Assembly: GCF_034424625.1 (NCBI RefSeq)
Contig: NZ_CP139976.1
Span: 3,782,001-3,846,000 of the forward strand
Length of the DNA: 64,000 nt
Reading direction: 5' to 3'
Origin: Janthinobacterium lividum
Lineage (GTDB): Bacteria > Pseudomonadota > Gammaproteobacteria > Burkholderiales > Burkholderiaceae_D
Positions 60,505 to 64,000 of the stretch are shown here, piece by piece. The stretch's first letter is position 1; each line of letters opens with the position of its first letter. The notes under the pieces were generated by a model. That model saw only the letters and a list, made by a program, of their open reading frames with translations. It ran no database searches and had not been told where the DNA came from. Both the position numbers and the translations under genes were made by a program.

Positions 60505-60587
60505 ACCGGCCATTCCCGCCATGACACTCACGCATGGTCATGCCGCGGCGGCCGTCCGGGAGTCAGCATCTCCCGGCCTGAGGCTGG

Positions 60588-61037
60588 CTAGTCGGGATAG
60601 TAAAATGGAGGAATGCCGTCAAACGGGATAATCTCCAGCATCCCGCCAAGTGCGGCCAGCGCCGCTACGCAGCCGGCCATCTCGTCGAGCAGATTCCGGC
60701 CGGCCGTCGTCGCATGGTAATTTGCCATGGACGTCACGTTGGGGCCGATGGCGCTCCCCCAGGGCGGTTCCTTCGCACGGTCATGCATATCCCAGACGAC
60801 TTCCGTCGGCGCCAGCGCGGCAAGGCCTCTCTTGATGGCCTGCATTTGCAGGCAGGCAGCTGGCGCATCGGCGGCATCCAGCCTGCCCTGGTAGAGTTTT
60901 TCCATGATATGCGGAAACCGTGAACCCCAGCGGCCGTCTTCCAGGTGGACAGCCACCGTGGAAAACAGGGAGTAAAACGCATTCTCGAAGCCAATCTCAG
61001 TGATGGCACTGCCGTGTTTGAATGCAATCATCCGCAT
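60588..61037 (-). CDS. Imm70-like immunity protein
   Basis: A 149-aa soluble protein. GRWGSRFPHIMEKLYQGRLD, VVWDMHDRAKEPPWG and NVTSMANYHATTAGRNLLDE match, from memory, the Imm70 family of polymorphic-toxin immunity proteins. No toxin gene is beside it: the exported pair lies downstream and the PBP gene upstream on the same strand, 49 bp away. It may be an orphan immunity gene protecting against neighbours' toxins. The final residues PPFYYPD are unusual but not a truncation sign. Confidence 0.7.
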   Translation of the reverse strand: MRMIAFKHGSAITEIGFENAFYSLFSTVAVHLEDGRWGSRFPHIMEKLYQGRLDAADAPAACLQMQAIKRGLAALAPTEVVWDMHDRAKEPPWGSAIGPNVTSMANYHATTAGRNLLDEMAGCVAALAALGGMLEIIPFDGIPPFYYPD

Positions 61038-61086
61038 GGCTCCCGCTATCAGTCGCTATCAATAAAACGCCACAACACCCCGGTGC

Positions 61087-63546
61087 TCAGCCCTGCGGCG
61101 CCGGCACTGGAGCGGGCTGCGGTGCCGGGGCTGGCGTCGGCTCCGGCACCGCCTTGCCATGCGACTCCTGTCCGCCGTCGCCTTCGGCCGGCATGGCCAG
61201 CGGTGTCGGCGGCGCGCCCTCTTGCAGCAAATCGCCGGGCTCTTCCACCGGTTCATCCTCGGGCTCCTCGACCGGCTCCACATGGCGCAGCGGCGGTGGC
61301 GGCTTGCCGCCGGGGAAGATGGCGTCGCGCGACAGCTTGCCCGTGTCGAGCGCCGTCTTGAAGAAGTCGCCCACCACCAGCACGGCGTTGTGGCCGCCCT
61401 GGCCCCAGTAATTGCTGCGCATGGTAACGCGCGCGTCATTGAAACCGACCCAGGCGCCGCCCACCAGTTCCGGGTGCATCAGGATAAACCAGCCATCCGC
61501 ATTGTTTTGCGTGGTGCCGCTCTTGCCGGCCACGTCGGAGCGGATACCGAAGCGGCTGCGGATGGCCGTGCCCGTGCCACGGTCGATGACGCCGCGCATC
61601 ATGTCCGTCAGGGTGGCCGCCGATTCTTCTTTCATGGCGCGCTTGGGCTTGTCTTCGCCGAAGCGGGCGATGACCTTGCCTTCGCGGTCGGTGATGTGCG
61701 TGACGACAAACGGCAGGCGGGCTTCGCCCTGGGCCGCGATGCTGGCGTAGGCGTTGACCATTTCCAGCAAGGTGACTGGACTGGTGCCCAGCGCCAGCGA
61801 CGGCACTTTTTCCAGCTTGCTGTCGCGGATACCGAGCGCGCGCGCCAATTTGATGATGGGCGGCAAGCCGACGTCCTGCATCACCTGCGCCGTGATGGTG
61901 TTTTTCGAGTAGACGAGGCCGTCGCGCATGGTCATGTCGCGCCCCGTGGTGCCGCTCATGTCCGTCGGGCGCCATATCGTGCCGTCGGCCGCCTTGATAT
62001 CCATCACGGCGTCGCGGTAGACGTGCTCGGGACTCAAGCCCTTTTCCAGCGCGGCGCCATACACGATGGGCTTGAAGGTGGAGCCGGGCTGGCGCGCCGC
62101 CTGCGACACATGGTCGAACTGTTCGCGCGCAAAGTCGCGGCTGCCCACCCAGGCACGCACGGCGCCCGTGGCCGGATCCATGGCCGTAAAGCCCGCTTCC
62201 AGGCGCGTCTTCGACTTGCGCAGGGCCGCCATGAAGGCGCGGTCGCCTTTCAGTTGCGCCAGCGCGTCGTCCGGCGTGGCGCCGGCGGCCGTCAGCTTGC
62301 GGTAGTCGCCCGACTCGCGCACGAAGGCGTCCAGCAGGGCCGGATGCGATTTCCAGAAATAATCGAACGGCACGCTGCCGCCCTGCATGCCCGCGTACAT
62401 GCCCGTCGAGGTGGATGACGGCACGCCCGCGCGGCTCCATTCCACGTCGGCAATCGCCTGCAAGGCATTCGCCTGGCGTTCGACGGCGCGCTCGGCCGCC
62501 TGCTGCAAGTCGTAGTCGAGCGTGGTGTGCACCACGAGGGCGTCGAGTTCCAGGTTGTAGTCGTTCTCGTCAGCCCACTGGATCAGCCACTTGCGCACAT
62601 AGGCCGTGAAATGGCTGTCCGATTGCGCCCGTTCGCTCTGGCGCTCGAAATGCAGGCGCAGCGGCCGCTTGATCAACTGTTTGTAGCGCGCCTCGTCGAT
62701 GACGTCATGCTTGCGCATCTGCCCCAGCACCACGTTGCGGCGTTGCAGCGAGCGTTCGGGATTGCCGACCGGATTATAGTAATTCGTCCCCTTGAGCATG
62801 CCGACCAGGGTGGCGCTTTCCAGGATATCGAGGCGCGAGGCGGGCTTGTCGAAGTAGGTGCGGGCCGCCATCTCGATGCCGTAGGTGTTGTACAGGAAGG
62901 GTACGGTGTTCAGGTACGCTTCCAGGATTTCCGTCTTGCTGTAGGTGGCCTCGATCTTGAGGGCCGTGATCAGTTCCTTCAGCTTGCGGTTCAGGTTGCG
63001 CGAACGGCCGATTTCTTCGGGGAACATATTGCGCGCCAGCTGCTGCGTGATGGTGGAACCGCCCTGGGGATTACCTCCCGCAGTGTGCAAGATGGCGCCC
63101 GCCGTGCGCGTAAAGTCGATGCCGTGGTGGTCGTAGAAGCGGTGGTCTTCCGTCGAGATCAGCGCGCTGATCACGTTCGGCGAAATCTGTTTCAAGGTGA
63201 CCCGTTCCTGCAAGCCCTGGTCGAAGCGGGCCAGTTCCTGTCCATCCGCGCTGACCATGGTGCTCGGCGCGGCCGCGCGCGCCTGGCGCAAGTCGTGGAT
63301 GCTCGGTGTCAGGGGAATCAGCAGCAGCATGTATGCAGTCAGCAGCGCCAGCACGGCCAGGAAAGACCATAAGGCCAGCACCAGCGCGCGCCGCACGGGC
63401 GGCAAGGTCATCAAATGCGCGCGGCCGCGCCGGTACAGCGCCACCGCCCTCACCCACCCCGCACGCGCCACGCGCCATGCCTGCGCGCGCGCCCGTATGA
63501 ATGCCTGCCGTGCTTTTTCCTGAAACTGCTCCATGCCTGATGCCAT
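61087..63546 (-). CDS. class A penicillin-binding protein (transglycosylase/transpeptidase)
   Basis: An 819-aa bifunctional cell-wall synthase of the PBP1a group. A basic cytoplasmic head (residues 1-50) and a membrane anchor (LWSFLAVLALLTAYMLLLI) precede the GT51 transglycosylase (EDHRFYDHHGIDF with catalytic Glu, GGSTITQQLARN). The transpeptidase has nucleophile Ser in RQPGSTFKPI, then YSKNT and KSGTT. The last 80 residues are Pro/Glu-rich and likely disordered. Start at 63546; an ATG four codons in is possible. Confidence 0.93.
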   Translation of the reverse strand: MASGMEQFQEKARQAFIRARAQAWRVARAGWVRAVALYRRGRAHLMTLPPVRRALVLALWSFLAVLALLTAYMLLLIPLTPSIHDLRQARAAAPSTMVSADGQELARFDQGLQERVTLKQISPNVISALISTEDHRFYDHHGIDFTRTAGAILHTAGGNPQGGSTITQQLARNMFPEEIGRSRNLNRKLKELITALKIEATYSKTEILEAYLNTVPFLYNTYGIEMAARTYFDKPASRLDILESATLVGMLKGTNYYNPVGNPERSLQRRNVVLGQMRKHDVIDEARYKQLIKRPLRLHFERQSERAQSDSHFTAYVRKWLIQWADENDYNLELDALVVHTTLDYDLQQAAERAVERQANALQAIADVEWSRAGVPSSTSTGMYAGMQGGSVPFDYFWKSHPALLDAFVRESGDYRKLTAAGATPDDALAQLKGDRAFMAALRKSKTRLEAGFTAMDPATGAVRAWVGSRDFAREQFDHVSQAARQPGSTFKPIVYGAALEKGLSPEHVYRDAVMDIKAADGTIWRPTDMSGTTGRDMTMRDGLVYSKNTITAQVMQDVGLPPIIKLARALGIRDSKLEKVPSLALGTSPVTLLEMVNAYASIAAQGEARLPFVVTHITDREGKVIARFGEDKPKRAMKEESAATLTDMMRGVIDRGTGTAIRSRFGIRSDVAGKSGTTQNNADGWFILMHPELVGGAWVGFNDARVTMRSNYWGQGGHNAVLVVGDFFKTALDTGKLSRDAIFPGGKPPPPLRHVEPVEEPEDEPVEEPGDLLQEGAPPTPLAMPAEGDGGQESHGKAVPEPTPAPAPQPAPVPAPQG

Positions 63547-63619
63547 GCCTGTACCTTGTCTGATGCCGGAAAATCCGTTTCAGCAAGTATATAGGGCGGG
63601 CAACAAAGCGGGCCGGAAT

Positions 63620-64000
63620 TTACGGCAGGCAAGCATCCAGGCGGGCCAGGGTAACGCCGACATAGGCGCCAATGCAGCGTGCGTCATGCGTCGTAAACGG
63701 GTTTTCCAGCTGCAACAGGCCGCAGTCGCAGATGACGGGATCGACCTGGGTCACGACGCCCAACGCCAGGTAGCGCCAGCCATCGAGGCGCTGCAGGCGT
63801 TTTTCTTCACCCGGGTTGGCGCGGAAGATGGCGTCCCAGTCATCCATCTCGCCGGGCATGGGCCACAGTTCGAGCTGGACGTGCGCGCCGGCGGCCATCT
63901 GCCCGCCACCGAACTCGTCCATCACATGCAGACGCTGGCCGCCCACCTCGATGACGGCTTCCAGGTACTCGCCCTCGGTCGCGATGAAGGTGGCGGCGAC
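63620..64000 (-). CDS. hypothetical protein, 5' end outside the window
   Basis: The frame is open to the window edge, so at least 126 C-terminal residues are seen. The visible part has LEAVIEVGGQRLHVMDEFG, a short acidic segment and two cysteines (VICDCGLLQLENPF). No family is recognised. It lies 73 bp upstream of the PBP gene on the same strand. Confidence 0.6.
   Translation of the reverse strand, partial: VAATFIATEGEYLEAVIEVGGQRLHVMDEFGGGQMAAGAHVQLELWPMPGEMDDWDAIFRANPGEEKRLQRLDGWRYLALGVVTQVDPVICDCGLLQLENPFTTHDARCIGAYVGVTLARLDACLP

Overview
The window is a high-GC chromosomal segment of a betaproteobacterium. Gene content and protein style (NodT-type efflux, Burkholderiales-type porin, NsrR/Hmp, FecI/FecR, a ppc/gap/pyk block) suggest Oxalobacteraceae of the Janthinobacterium/Massilia/Duganella kind. 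This placement is inferred from protein character, not from a marker gene. I see no rRNA, tRNA, CRISPR array, phage module or transposase gene.

Layout. 1-6.1 kb: the end of an alpha/beta hydrolase, an APH(6)-like kinase, and an MHYT/PAS hybrid histidine kinase directly upstream of an HD-GYP response regulator (c-di-GMP signalling). 6.4-12.6 kb: two small proteins, then an iron-uptake cell-surface signalling unit (FecI sigma factor with a Fur box, FecR, TonB-dependent siderophore receptor) and two small secreted/membrane proteins. 12.8-18.3 kb: central carbon genes ppc, gap and pyk. 18.6-24.9 kb: an NsrR-type nitric oxide regulator, an unrecognised 606-aa orphan of lower GC, the acetate permease pair yjcH-actP, and an NsrR-box-controlled hemerythrin/flavohemoglobin operon. 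25.1-31.2 kb: a six-gene Gram-negative stressosome operon (RsbR, RsbS, RsbT, an RsbT-RsbX fusion, an RsbT-like/hybrid kinase fusion, and a REC-kinase-REC protein), the most distinctive system here. 31.3-36.4 kb: a metallophosphoesterase, a DUF4303 protein, a LysR/SDR pair and an Rrf2/thioredoxin-reductase-like pair. 36.4-41.2 kb: a three-subunit periplasmic FAD dehydrogenase (small Tat-type subunit, GMC flavoprotein, triheme cytochrome c), then a porin. 41.5-50.9 kb: an HpaR-like MarR regulator, a DUF885 protein, a LacI/phytanoyl dioxygenase/Gfo-Idh catabolic cluster, a GH3 lipoprotein and an AraC regulator. 51.1-57.6 kb: a TetR-controlled tripartite RND efflux pump. 57.6-60.5 kb: HxlR/AzoR/ABM electrophile-detoxification genes and two small exported proteins. 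60.6-64 kb: an orphan Imm70-like immunity protein, a class A PBP and a truncated hypothetical.

Non-coding structure is rich. One ~118-bp element with terminal inverted repeats occurs twice, 32 kb apart, each time starting right after a stop codon in the same orientation relative to the gene, with compensatory changes in two stems. A second, different ~100-bp element and several long perfect hairpins sit in other intergenic gaps. Several gene starts were set by Shine-Dalgarno position, including TTG or GTG starts for FecI, the dehydrogenase small subunit and the AraC regulator.
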